From NCBI RefSeq assembly GCF_047372505.1, contig NZ_JBKBEU010000001.1, positions 1,550,001-1,614,000 of the forward strand: a DNA stretch of 64,000 bases, given 5' to 3'. Below the pieces are notes generated by a model. That model worked only from the letters and a program-made list of their open reading frames with translations, was not told the origin of the DNA and ran no database searches. This stretch comes from Phaeobacter cretensis. Its GTDB lineage: Bacteria; Pseudomonadota; Alphaproteobacteria; Rhodobacterales; Rhodobacteraceae. How positions within the stretch are numbered: position 1 is the stretch's first letter; each line of letters opens with the position of its first letter. The position numbers and the translations under genes were made by a program. Positions 34,717 to 42,984 of the stretch are shown piece by piece.

Positions 34717-35688
34717 TTAGAGATTTTCCAAGTGTTTCTGAAGGTTCCGACGCCCATGCGTCAACCCAAGTTTCTTTCGGATATTGTGGCGATGGAAGTC
34801 AATGGTGCTGGTGCTACGCGACAGCGTCTTGGCAATTTCTTTTGTGCTGCGCCCCTGAACGATCAATTGGGCGATCTCGGATTCCGTTGGCGTTAGCCCC
34901 TCAAGTGCCTGAGCCTGCTTGCCCGCAAAAGATGATGTAATATTTTTGAGATTGACCTCAACGGTGTCAAGATATGAGCGCGCGCGTTCGTTATCACCGT
35001 TCAATTGCCGAAGCCGCGAGACATGCGGCAATACAAGCCCCTTAATCTGTTGTGCGACACGCTCCTCGATTTCTGCTTTGGAACGCTCGACGCCTTTCAA
35101 CAGCACCTGCAATGCAATGTTGGCGTCTTTCAGGTCTCGAGTCCGCTCTTCGATAAGCGCTTCCCGTAACCCCAGCTCCTTTTGCAAACTGGCTTCCGCC
35201 TGTTTCCGGTGCTCAATTTCGGCAAGCATGGCTAAGTCGTCCTCGACAATCTGGCTGAAGCGTCTCAACCCTTCGCGAAACTGCAAAGCACGCTGATTTC
35301 TGAATCGGTCAAGCATGCAGATAGTCCCAAAATTCGAACCATCCGGCCATTTGAGCGGCAGTCCAACATAAAAACTCATCCCGAACTCCATGTCAGGATT
35401 GTCATGCCAATGCGGATCTTGCGTTGCGTCTTCGACACAGAGTTCACCATCTCGTTGGAAAACGCCGGAACAATAAAGTTTGTCATGCAGTTGGAAGGAT
35501 TGCCCCTCTAGGTAAGGATTCACGTTGCCTGCGCTTTTTACAAAAACGCTGTGCTGTTGCTCGTCGGTGTGCATGATCAACGCGGCAGGTACGCCCGCAA
35601 TTTCAGAGATCTGGTTGACCAAAAACTGCCATTTAGAGAAAGTTTCACCGTTGACTCTGGGTTCGCACGTTGTGGCTTCTCTTTCCAT
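34717..35688 (-). CDS. GAF-LuxR transcriptional regulator
   Basis: A 323-residue protein. Residues about 15-160 look like a GAF sensor domain (SFYVGLPLKWPDGSNFGTIC). Residues about 165-250 are a predicted coiled coil (HRKQAEASLQKELGLREALI onward). The C-terminus is a LuxR/GerE helix-turn-helix: LTPTESEIAQLIVQGRSTKE then SRSTSTIDFHRHNIRKKLGL. This sensor-coiled coil-HTH layout is seen in orphan response regulators. The likely target is the MBL-fold gene just downstream, 123 bases away. Confidence 0.85.
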   Translation of the reverse strand: MEREATTCEPRVNGETFSKWQFLVNQISEIAGVPAALIMHTDEQQHSVFVKSAGNVNPYLEGQSFQLHDKLYCSGVFQRDGELCVEDATQDPHWHDNPDMEFGMSFYVGLPLKWPDGSNFGTICMLDRFRNQRALQFREGLRRFSQIVEDDLAMLAEIEHRKQAEASLQKELGLREALIEERTRDLKDANIALQVLLKGVERSKAEIEERVAQQIKGLVLPHVSRLRQLNGDNERARSYLDTVEVNLKNITSSFAGKQAQALEGLTPTESEIAQLIVQGRSTKEIAKTLSRSTSTIDFHRHNIRKKLGLTHGRRNLQKHLENL

Positions 35689-36221
35689 TTACATCAGACA
35701 TCCTAAATCTCGTGCGACATTCTGCCGTCATGAAACACTAAAAGTTAGAATCGTGTAACCCTTCAAGACTACCAGCATAAAGCGGGATTCAATTAGAGCT
35801 TGACGTCCATAGGACGCGGCTATTCAAGAACGCCACCGCTTGAAGGCCGCTATTCAACTCAGGCGCTGCATCGGTGAGTCTGGCCATAAAGCTGGCATGC
35901 GGCGGGGCGGCGGCGGCAGGGTCGCACCGAATCCGTGCCTGGCACCTTCAGGCAGATAAGGCCAGCCAGTCCAAAGCGGTCTTTGATATGAAGCGCTACT
36001 CCGTCAACACCAAAGAACCTAGATTTTATGGGTGATTTTCGCAAATCCTGTATTTTCTGCAACTCGGGCTGCCCAGTTGCAGACGACTAAGTTAAGCGGA
36101 GTAAACTTGATGTCTTTTCGCAAAACCCTGACTTGCTAGCGCAATAAACCCGGATCGTAGATTGCTAAATTCATTGCACACACAACGTAACGGATACGCT
36201 TAATTCAAAAGGAGCTAAGAG
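35689..36221. other. gene-free stretch with short internal repeats
   Basis: No convincing gene in about 530 bases. Around 35815-35865 the sequence GGC(C)GCTATTCAA occurs twice, with inverted TTGAA between. A short G+C-rich patch (35895-35935) differs from its surroundings and may be a fragment of something inserted. The last about 110 bases are the first copy of the duplicated leader described at 36109. Confidence 0.4.
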
Positions 36222-36300
36222 ATGAAAAAAGCAATGTTTACAACAGCTACAGTGTTCGCACTTGTTTTAAGCGCGGGAATGTCAATGGCCGGCCCGTTGG
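36109..36300 (+). repeat. duplicated leader/signal-peptide module, copy A
   Basis: The region before and into the 36222 gene is repeated at 36967-37150. Shared blocks are GTCTTTTCGCAAAACCCTGA, a CATTGCACA-type segment, CGTAACnGATACGCTTAA, and the coding start MKKxMxTTATxFALxxSAGM. The two copies are diverged but collinear, so an old tandem duplication, not chance, explains them. Confidence 0.8.
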
Positions 36301-36536
36301 GCGGCAACAGCCACAGTGGGATTGTAAAGCGCACGATCTCAACAAATACGCGAATAGGCAACTTCCCTGAGAACGCAGAAATATACAAAAATGCCGCTCA
36401 AATGGATGGCTCAAACCCGAGCACGCAGTTACCCAATGTTGTAGAACTCACGATTGACGATGGCGGCACTTACACTGTGATTTTTGGCAAGCAGTCGGGT
36501 ACCAACTTGGGTAATATGCCAATCTATGGCAACTAA
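36222..36536 (+). CDS. small secreted protein sharing its N-terminus with the 37081 barrel protein
   Basis: A 104-residue protein preceded by AAAGGAGC. Residues 1-22 are a clear Sec signal (MKKAMFTTATVFALVLSAGM, cleavage near SMA-GP). The mature part, about 80 residues, starts PLGGNSHSG and contains STNTR, which correspond to PLRGEGQHG and STNSDSR in the 37081 protein; after that the two diverge. No known domain is recognised. It may be a stand-alone secreted peptide or what is left of a larger gene after duplication. Confidence 0.65.
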   Translation: MKKAMFTTATVFALVLSAGMSMAGPLGGNSHSGIVKRTISTNTRIGNFPENAEIYKNAAQMDGSNPSTQLPNVVELTIDDGGTYTVIFGKQSGTNLGNMPIYGN

Positions 36537-36616
36537 GCAGATTATCCCAAAAAGTTTGACCCTTTGGTAGCATCGTGTTGATCTAGGCAGGTATACCCAA
36601 AATACCGCAACGTGCC

Positions 36617-36675
36617 GCCACTGTATATCGGGCACCGGATTCTAACTCCGGGGCCCGATATACAGTGGCCTTTTT
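36617..36675 (+). terminator. very long perfect hairpin, probable terminator
   Basis: A 17-bp perfect inverted repeat (GCCACTGTATATCGGGC / GCCCGATATACAGTGGC) encloses a second 5-bp stem (CCGGA / TCCGG), followed by CTTTTT. It lies 80 bases after the stop of the 36222 gene. It is much longer than other terminators in the window. Confidence 0.6.
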
Positions 36676-36966
36676 AGGCACACAATTCAGCACATGCTCG
36701 CTGCGGCCAAAGCGTACCAAAAAGACTTTGGTCCGAGCTGGATTATCATCTGTGTTGGAAGTTGATGTACCGGATGCCTATCGCAATTGCGCAGGATCGC
36801 CCCGGAACTGCAATGCTCCTAGCTCATCAGCAGATCTAAGCTTTTCCATAGCGCAGACCCTTATGCCATTCCTCTTTATCAGACCAACGGCGGAGTGGGT
36901 GCGTTTGTTGACGTCCACCTGACAGCAACTGCCACACTCGCAAAAGCAGCACCAATGGTCGCTAAC
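36676..36966. other. gene-poor stretch, possible decayed coding DNA
   Basis: About 290 bases between the hairpin and leader copy B. Short open segments in one plus frame (YQTNGGVGAFVDVHLTAT, then APMVANLKSFRKT running into the repeat) look protein-like, but are broken by stops. I do not recognise the parent protein. Confidence 0.35.
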
Positions 36967-37150
36967 TTGAAGTCTTTTCGCAAAACCCTGATGTGCCCGC
37001 GCAATCAATCTGAGCCGCAGATTGACAAAGTGATTGCACATACAGCGTAACCGATACGCTTAACTGAAAGGCGCGAAAAGATGAAAAAGGTAATGACTAC
37101 AACCGCTACTATCTTCGCGCTTATTGTGAGCGCAGGAATGTCCATAGCCG
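36967..37150 (+). repeat. duplicated leader/signal-peptide module, copy B
   Basis: Second copy of the module at 36109-36300, here upstream of and into the autotransporter-type gene. The ribosome-binding region (AAAGGCGCG) and signal peptide correspond position by position to copy A. Confidence 0.8.
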
Positions 37151-37905
37151 ACCCGCTGCGGGGTGAAGGCCAACACGGCAGCTATGATTTCGGTGATCGG
37201 TATATGTCGACAAACAGCGATAGCCGTCAATTTGAATCGGACTTCCCTTTGGGCGAGGTCTCGGGCGGACAGCTGACTGTCGGACTGGAATTTGGCATTA
37301 GCAGCCTGTCATCGAACGTCGGCACCAGGGTGGCCAGCGCCAATATCTCGGCCAACGCTTACGATGCAACCCTTAGCGCGCTTTGGGTTGCAGATAGTCG
37401 GCTATATATTGATGGACGGCTTCGTTATGGGCACTTCGATAGTCAGATACATACGCGTGGCGGCAACTCAGCGGATATCGACGGCAGTGGGTATGGGATA
37501 TCTGTTGAAATTGGTAAGACGTTCACATTCCCGAATGAATTGACGCTCATCCCGCAAATGCAGCTCATGTATAGCAATATCGATATGGGCGAAATCGCAG
37601 TTGGAGGTGGTCGGCTCGGATCCTTGGCCGATGACGATGCTTTGATGGCTCGGTTCGGACTGCGCGCTGAACGTGCTTTTTCCAACAATTCGATGCTGTA
37701 TGGTCAAATCGACGTCTACCATGCGTTCGACAACGACACCTCAGTGACGTTTGGACAGGACAAGACCGCTATGAGCCTCGGCGGCATTGTCGCCCTGTCG
37801 GATCGCTCGCAGCTCTATGTTGAGCTCACCAGCGAAACCGGAATGGGAAGCGCTTCGGGCGACAGTGACTTCGGTTGGAATATCGAGTTCGAGTTCCAGT
37901 TTTAA
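37081..37905 (+). CDS. autotransporter-type outer-membrane beta-barrel protein
   Basis: A 274-residue protein with a Sec signal (residues 1-23), a very short mature N-terminal part and a barrel covering about residues 65-274. The barrel shows alternating amphipathic strands (LTVGLEFGISS, LYIDGRLRYGHF, YGISVEIGKTFTF, LTLIPQMQLMYS, SLGGIVALSDRSQLYVEL) and ends IEFEFQF, with the C-terminal Phe needed for BAM recognition. It resembles the autotransporter beta domain without a passenger. The N-terminus is shared with the 36222 protein. Confidence 0.75.
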   Translation: MKKVMTTTATIFALIVSAGMSIADPLRGEGQHGSYDFGDRYMSTNSDSRQFESDFPLGEVSGGQLTVGLEFGISSLSSNVGTRVASANISANAYDATLSALWVADSRLYIDGRLRYGHFDSQIHTRGGNSADIDGSGYGISVEIGKTFTFPNELTLIPQMQLMYSNIDMGEIAVGGGRLGSLADDDALMARFGLRAERAFSNNSMLYGQIDVYHAFDNDTSVTFGQDKTAMSLGGIVALSDRSQLYVELTSETGMGSASGDSDFGWNIEFEFQF

Positions 37906-37976
37906 TGCGTTTTGCATCTGGTCTGAAACGAGATAGGGCTTTTACAGGGCTCCGTGCTCGCCGACTAAGACACAAC

Positions 37977-39011
37977 CTAAGCAGTTCGAACACTGCCCGG
38001 AGAACGGCCCGTCCAGGTCTTATAAGCATTGCTAAACGCAGCTTGGTCAGAATAGCCAAGCGCAAATGCGATATCGGAGAGAGTGAGCTTAGCGTCATCA
38101 AGATACTGCTCTGCCAGCCGTTTTCTGATGTCCTTCAGAAGTTGTTTATAGGTCGTGCCTTCTTTGGCCAGCTTACGGCCAAGCGTACTGATACTCATCC
38201 CAAGCACCTTCGCGACGTCGTCCTGCGTCGGAGCATTAAAAGACAGTCGCGACGTTATTTCGCTCTGCACCAAAGAACTTGTTTCACCAACTTCAGGCGT
38301 TAGTGCCGACATCAGACCTTCCACATGTGTTTCAAGGTGCAAAAGCAGCGCAGGATCCGCATCTCTGATCGGAATATCCAAAATTTTCTTGTCAAACAGA
38401 ATACCTGGAACGCGTTGGCTTTGTTTGATTTTGACCGATAATGCATCAGAGATTTGTGCCAGCATTTCTTCGGACAGTTTATGCCGAAAACGTATCTCGT
38501 GGGTGGGCAGTGGTGTCTCCGCCGCAATCTGAAGGCTAGTTAAAAGAGCGGAGGTTCGAAATTCACTATGAGCACCATCCGCGCGCATCAGCTCGGCCAT
38601 CGAATCTATCTCAAGAAACATGCCGTCACCTTCCTCATAGAACGACAGCTTGGCAAATCCCCGCGCTAGGCGGGCGTAGTTCACCGCCTTCTCAATTGCA
38701 TTTCCAACGGTTGGAGAGTTCAAAACGACATAACTCAGAAGTGTCGTCTTTCTGGGATTGAATGTCTTTCCGGCTGAGATCGCAAACAACTGGTCACCGG
38801 TTTCTTGGATGGCGAGCTCCAGGAGCCTCAGCTCATTCCGAACATCAACAAAATTTGGGGGCGTTTCGTGAATATCTATGGGTAGGTTGGCCGATCTCAG
38901 TAGCGCAACAATATCTGCACCGCAGTTGTCCAGAAGTTTGGCAATGTGATGCACTCCAAAACCTGGAACATTCCAAATTTGGCTATCAGAGCTCGCGTTG
39001 TTCTCCGTCAT
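37977..39011 (-). CDS. AraC-family transcriptional regulator
   Basis: A 344-residue protein starting MTENNASSDSQIW at 39011; the open frame extends upstream to 39281, but that part is Cys-rich and unlike the family. The N-terminal domain resembles the arabinose-binding-type domain of OruR/ArgR-like AraC regulators (WNVPGFGVHHIAKLLDNCG). The C-terminal double HTH is clear: TQDDVAKVLGMSISTLGRKL and LTLSDIAFALGYSDQAAFSN then KTWTGRSPGS. It is convergent with the barrel gene and divergent from the broken transporter; its target is unknown. Confidence 0.85.
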   Translation of the reverse strand: MTENNASSDSQIWNVPGFGVHHIAKLLDNCGADIVALLRSANLPIDIHETPPNFVDVRNELRLLELAIQETGDQLFAISAGKTFNPRKTTLLSYVVLNSPTVGNAIEKAVNYARLARGFAKLSFYEEGDGMFLEIDSMAELMRADGAHSEFRTSALLTSLQIAAETPLPTHEIRFRHKLSEEMLAQISDALSVKIKQSQRVPGILFDKKILDIPIRDADPALLLHLETHVEGLMSALTPEVGETSSLVQSEITSRLSFNAPTQDDVAKVLGMSISTLGRKLAKEGTTYKQLLKDIRKRLAEQYLDDAKLTLSDIAFALGYSDQAAFSNAYKTWTGRSPGSVRTA

Positions 39012-39516
39012 ACCGATGTTCCACCCAGATTGAAGTGCCCTGTAACCCAGGCGCGTTTTGTGTTTCAGGCAACAATAGCCAGTGTGCGAAAGCCATGCCA
39101 AGCAGTCTTTTGTAGCTTGCGGATAGCAGGTGGTGGCGAGACCGAACGTCAAATTCGTCTGTGGAGTATCGGGCTCCGGCACTTGGAGCAGCGCTACGCA
39201 AGTATGAACCTGCGGGACATCGGCGACGCGCAGATAGCGACATTTGCAAACTTCGACCATTTCTTCGAAGCCGGCCTTCAAACAGGGCTCTCTGGTCGTC
39301 GAGATGAAGCCGTTTCTAGAACGAAACGCGAGTTTCAGACGGAAGGTTCGGGTAGCGCCGACTTTCGAAGAGATGTTGGTGTTACGCGCAGAACTTTGCG
39401 CTTCATGCTCATAGCCTTTGTCCTAGGGAGACCTCTTGAAGATCTGAACCAAGCTGCTCGCACTCCCATCATACTGAAGAGCATGACGGGAGTTAACGAA
39501 AGCGTCGCGTTTCACT
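39012..39516. other. gene-free stretch between araC-type gene and broken transporter
   Basis: About 500 bases with open frames on both strands but no recognisable protein, signal or ribosome-binding site. It presumably contains the divergent promoters; the TetR-type operator follows at 39517. Confidence 0.4.
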
Positions 39517-39538
39517 AATCATGCTAATGAGTATGATT
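39517..39538. promoter_or_regulatory. candidate TetR operator upstream of broken DMT/GST genes
   Basis: A 22-bp inverted repeat AATCATGCT-N4-AGTATGATT (8 of 9 pairs). The same repeat, AATCATACT-N4-AGTGTGATT, occurs upstream of the tetR gene at 41672-41693. Shared half-sites at both loci suggest that this TetR controls both. Confidence 0.6.
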
Positions 39539-39587
39539 ACTCGTACCGTGCACGGAAACGCCCCTAGCGGTACAAAGGAGCCAGAAC

Positions 39588-40276
39588 ATGACTGACACCA
39601 CCTCCGCTGAAACTGCCCAAAGCATCCGGCTCAAGGGGCTAGGAATAGCGCTCATTGGCGCGCTCTTGATGAGCCTTGATCCAGTTTTTATCCGATTTTC
39701 TGGAGTAAACGAACTCGAGACATCATTATTGTTCGGCCTTTTTACCGCCATTTCTATGTCCGTTGTCATTCAGCTCAACGACCGACGCGGGCTGGTTCAA
39801 GTCCTGCGCGACAGTGGCTTGTCTCGGGTTTCTTAATGCTGGAAAGCGCCAGCGGCCTAGTGTTCGCCATCAAGAATACTTCTATTGCGTACACCTTTCT
39901 GATCTTCAGTGCTACACCGGCAATTGCAGCGTCATTCAGCTGGCTGTTTCTGAGGGAAAAGGTGACCCAGCAAACCCTGCTAGCAATTGTAGGTGTGTTT
40001 ATCGGCATCGCGATTGTCGTATCCGGATCTGCCGGATCAGGCAACTGGCTGGGAGATCTGCTAGCGGTCTTTGGCCGCGTCATGTCGATGGTTACAACGC
40101 GCTATGCCACAGCGACCGAAGTGTCGATGACACTTATGCTTGAAACCGTATTGGCTCCGGTCTGGGCCTACTTGTTCTTCACTGAGGTTCCATGGATCAA
40201 CAGCATCCTTGGCGGCGCGGTCGTCCTGATCACGATCTTGGCCTATACCCTGTATCTGACCAAAGAAGACAGCTGA
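39588..40276 (+). pseudogene. EamA/DMT transporter, frameshifted and internally deleted
   Basis: The first part (82 residues, MTDTTSAETAQSIRLKGLGI) ends at a stop near 39836; the rest continues in another frame from 39836 (AIKNTSIAYTFLIFSATPAI, ending ILAYTLYLTKEDS). Together they give about 228 residues, against about 280-300 for the family. The jump from GDLLAVF straight to TTRYATATEVSMTLMLETVL indicates that a stretch of about 60 residues is also missing. Two lesions make this a clear pseudogene. The original was a ten-helix exporter, apparently under the TetR site at 39517. Confidence 0.8.
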
Positions 40277-40325
40277 GCGCGCAAGCGCAAACCCTTCTCC
40301 GCATCCACAAATACGCTAGACATCC

Positions 40326-41000
40326 ATGATCAAGTCGGAAATCGTGGGCTATGACTTATGCCCATTCCTGCAGCCCTGCATCATTTCACTATTAGAAAAA
40401 CAAGTGGCGTACACCGTCACCTATATCGAACCGAACAATAAACCCGAGTGGGTTCAGGAGCATTCAACAAAGGGGATCACCCCATTCCTTTTGGCTGACG
40501 GAAAAGCGCTTTTTTAATCGGAGATCATGAATGACTTCATTGATGAGGTGACGCCAGGAAGCCCGTATCCGCAGGATGTCTTTCTGAAAGCCCTGAACCG
40601 ACTATGGATCGATCACAGCTATGATCTTCTTGATCACATCTATGAAATCAAAACTGCGTTAGATCCTGTTTCGGTTGAGGTTGAAAAAGAGAAGCTTTGC
40701 ACCAAACTCCGGGCATTGGGAGAAAACCTTGGGGATCGGCCGTTCTTTGATGGCGATCAGTTCAGCCTTGTAGATGCGACATATGCTCCTGTTTTCAGAT
40801 CAATCAATCTGATTGATTTGCATTTCGCGACGGGCATTCTGGCTGACTTGCCTTTGGTCAAGCAATGGGCAGCCAGTGTGCTCAGCCGATCGTCGGTGCG
40901 ACACTCCATCCTCGATACCTATGAAGAAATGTCGCTTGCAAAAATCGCGCAAAGCAGATCGGCGATCGGTCGACGGTGGGCCACCCAGCTGTCCGAGTAG
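40326..41000 (+). pseudogene. glutathione S-transferase, interrupted by an in-frame stop
   Basis: Translation gives MIKSEIVGYDLCPFLQPCII (thioredoxin fold with CPF) up to DGKALF, then TAA at 40515-40517, then in the same frame SEIMNDFIDEVTPGS and the helical domain (LGDRPFFDGDQFSLVDATYA) to 41000. In intact relatives the sequence at the stop is LFES, so a Glu codon (GAA) has probably become TAA. Read-through would restore a normal GST of about 224 residues. It is 50 bases after the broken transporter and likely belonged to the same operon. Confidence 0.8.
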
Positions 41001-41007
41001 CGCCTGC

Positions 41008-41598
41008 TCACTCTCGTTGGAGATCCGCAAGCACCAGTCGGGTCGCAGAAACTGCCAGTTGGGCGATCTCTGGATCGCCTGGTCGGCCCAAGCCAAGCAA
41101 GACATCATCCCGGTTGGCCAAAAGCATCGAGGTCCATAGACGTATGGGTTCACGAGGGTGTTCAACTCCCAATCGTTCACTGAAGAACTTTGTCAGTATG
41201 GCATTGGTTTCATCCGGGGCTGCCGTGAAAAAGGTTGTGACGATTTCTGGAGATTTGCCACTTTCCGCCACCAGCAGCCTGAAGATATTTAAAGGTTCGT
41301 CTTCTAGGTGCCAACGGATAAAACCCTCAGCAAATCGAACAAGGGCTTCATCGGTATCGGGATGATCCAGATGCCGCGAGAAATCTGCGCCACTCAACTG
41401 TCCAATCCATCTTACTGTCGCTTCGAACAGGTCGGTCTTTGATGGGAAATATCGATAGACTGTTTGCTTGGTGACGTTTGAAAGAGAAGCAATTCGATCC
41501 ATGTTGGCGGCTTCAAATCCGGCCGACAAGAATTCTTCTCGCGCAGCACCCAGTATGGCGACACGCTTTGCCTCTTTTCTTTCTTCCAAAGTTCCCAT
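41008..41598 (-). CDS. TetR/AcrR-family repressor
   Basis: A 196-residue protein. The N-terminal HTH is ILGAAREEFLSAGFEAANMD, then VTKQTVYRYFPSKTDLFEAT, typical TetR. The C-terminal ligand domain (WHLEDEPLNIFRLLVAES) resembles the AefR-like group. It is convergent with the broken GST gene, seven bases apart. Operator candidates upstream of it (41603-41693) and upstream of the transporter (39517) suggest that it controls itself and that operon. Confidence 0.88.
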   Translation of the reverse strand: MGTLEERKEAKRVAILGAAREEFLSAGFEAANMDRIASLSNVTKQTVYRYFPSKTDLFEATVRWIGQLSGADFSRHLDHPDTDEALVRFAEGFIRWHLEDEPLNIFRLLVAESGKSPEIVTTFFTAAPDETNAILTKFFSERLGVEHPREPIRLWTSMLLANRDDVLLGLGRPGDPEIAQLAVSATRLVLADLQRE

Positions 41599-41602
41599 GG
41601 TC

Positions 41603-41693
41603 AGACAGCCTGTCTCAAAATTTCACTCTTAATGAAGAGTGAATACTCTGGCTATGGATCAAGAACAATTGAATCATACTCTCCAGTGTGATT
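41603..41693. promoter_or_regulatory. tetR upstream region with three palindromes
   Basis: Three inverted repeats lie just upstream of the tetR start: AGACAG-C-CTGTCT (41603-41615), perfect; TTCACTCTT-AATG-AAGAGTGAA (41622-41643), perfect 9-4-9; and AATCATACT-N4-AGTGTGATT (41672-41693), 8 of 9 pairs, matching the 39517 site. They are likely operators for autoregulation. Confidence 0.65.
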
Positions 41694-42255
41694 GTCGCAG
41701 GTGATCAGAGGTAGCATGACAACCAAAAGGGACAACTGGAGCGAACCCAATCTCACAATTGTGCCCATCTTCTGGCAAGTCTATAGCGGAGCCGCGAAGG
41801 TCTGCTTTCTTGGAACCCCGAGTTTTCATTTGGCCGCTTTGGGCCGCTTGCGGCCAACTGAGGAAGTTCAGTCGGCTGTTCAGCCTCTCGATCAGGAAGC
41901 CATACCGCTGGAAGGCAGCTTTCTACAACGTATCGGAAGTGGCAGATGGCGGTTAAATAGACGATCAACGTATACTTTGCCAAATCGTACTATAGGCTTC
42001 TTATTCACCCTACGATCAGACCGTCTTGCATATTGTGAAAATTACCACGGAAACTTGGCTGCAAACTAGCATCCTGTCTTTTTCGGTGACAGTTCAGGTC
42101 AACAGGGTCGTTGTCTTTGCATCGGAACAAAGGGCTGGTTCTGAACGCCTACGTACCAATATTTTGAATATTTTTCAACACCCTGACTAGAAAGGCTTGC
42201 GGTCTTATACACTTTTTAGGATTGGGAGCGAAATTTACTCTAGGGGCCTAAGGTA
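41694..42255. other. gene-free stretch
   Basis: About 560 bases without a supported gene. One plus-strand frame (41692-42069) stays open for 125 codons, but it has no ribosome-binding site or recognisable motif. The last 180 bases are A+T-rich. Confidence 0.4.
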
Positions 42256-42984
42256 TCAAGCCTCTTGCTCCAAATAGTCGCGCAACAACGCTGCAAATAG
42301 CTTTGGTTTTTCAAGATGAATTGCATGCGCACACCCAGGTACAACCGCAAGTTGAGCTTTCTGGATCGTCCTCCACAATAGAGCCGTCTGTTCCCAGGCG
42401 TAAGTGCGATCACGATCCCCCCAGATCACCAGTGTTTCTTGTGTAAAGTTGCAAAGCTCGGTTTCTCCTGACCAGTTTTGCATGGCGTCCAAACCTGCCA
42501 ATATGGCTTCAAGACTAGCGTGTTCTGCGATTGCCGCACAACGTGCGTACCCGACTGCCTCCTCACGATGTTGAAACCATGTCGCAGCAATGCGTCGCGC
42601 CGTAGCTTGCGCACCGTCCGAGCGGGCGCGCATTTTACTTTCAGCGATCGTCTCAAATCGCCCGGGCAAGACGCCTTTTGCTCCTGTGGCATAAAGCACG
42701 AACTTCTTGATCCTATCCGGGGCTTTGCGGGCCATTTCTTGCACGATCATCCCGCCCATCGAGTGACCTAGCAGATCAAAAACCTGCACACCCCGGCTGT
42801 TCAACTCGGCAATCATCCAATCCGCAAACCCACCGATGGTATCAATCGGGGCGAGATGATTGTTTGCACCAAATCCAGGCAGGTCGAGTGCAATGACCTC
42901 GCGTATCTGCGACAGTTGCGCGACTTCTCCGGCCCACTGTGCGCTGCCGCCCATGAAACCATGCACCATCACAAGCGGTGTCAC
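42256..42984 (-). CDS. alpha/beta-fold hydrolase
   Basis: A 242-residue cytosolic protein. The oxyanion HGFMGG motif (about residues 8-13), the nucleophile elbow GHSMGG (about 93-98), the acid in WGDRDRTY and the catalytic His in GCAHAIHLE are in order. Family members are esterases, C-C hydrolases or lactonases; specificity cannot be read. It overlaps the ABC permease by four bases (ATGA) and is the last gene of the transporter/lyase cluster. Confidence 0.85.
   Translation of the reverse strand: MTPLVMVHGFMGGSAQWAGEVAQLSQIREVIALDLPGFGANNHLAPIDTIGGFADWMIAELNSRGVQVFDLLGHSMGGMIVQEMARKAPDRIKKFVLYATGAKGVLPGRFETIAESKMRARSDGAQATARRIAATWFQHREEAVGYARCAAIAEHASLEAILAGLDAMQNWSGETELCNFTQETLVIWGDRDRTYAWEQTALLWRTIQKAQLAVVPGCAHAIHLEKPKLFAALLRDYLEQEA

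Noticed and set aside
35859..36062. Minus-strand open frame in the 35.7-36.2 kb gap
   Set aside because: Composition is unlike a protein, and no start signal or homologous motif is recognised.
36665..36922. Plus-strand open frame after the long hairpin
   Set aside because: It starts inside the hairpin stem, has no ribosome-binding site, and the more protein-like reading is in another, broken frame.
38946..39518. Plus-strand open frame opposite the AraC upstream region
   Set aside because: It overlaps the clear AraC gene start and shows no recognisable domain.
41692..42069. 125-codon plus-strand open frame downstream of the TetR operators
   Set aside because: No ribosome-binding site or motif; it begins inside the operator and is not protein-like in composition.
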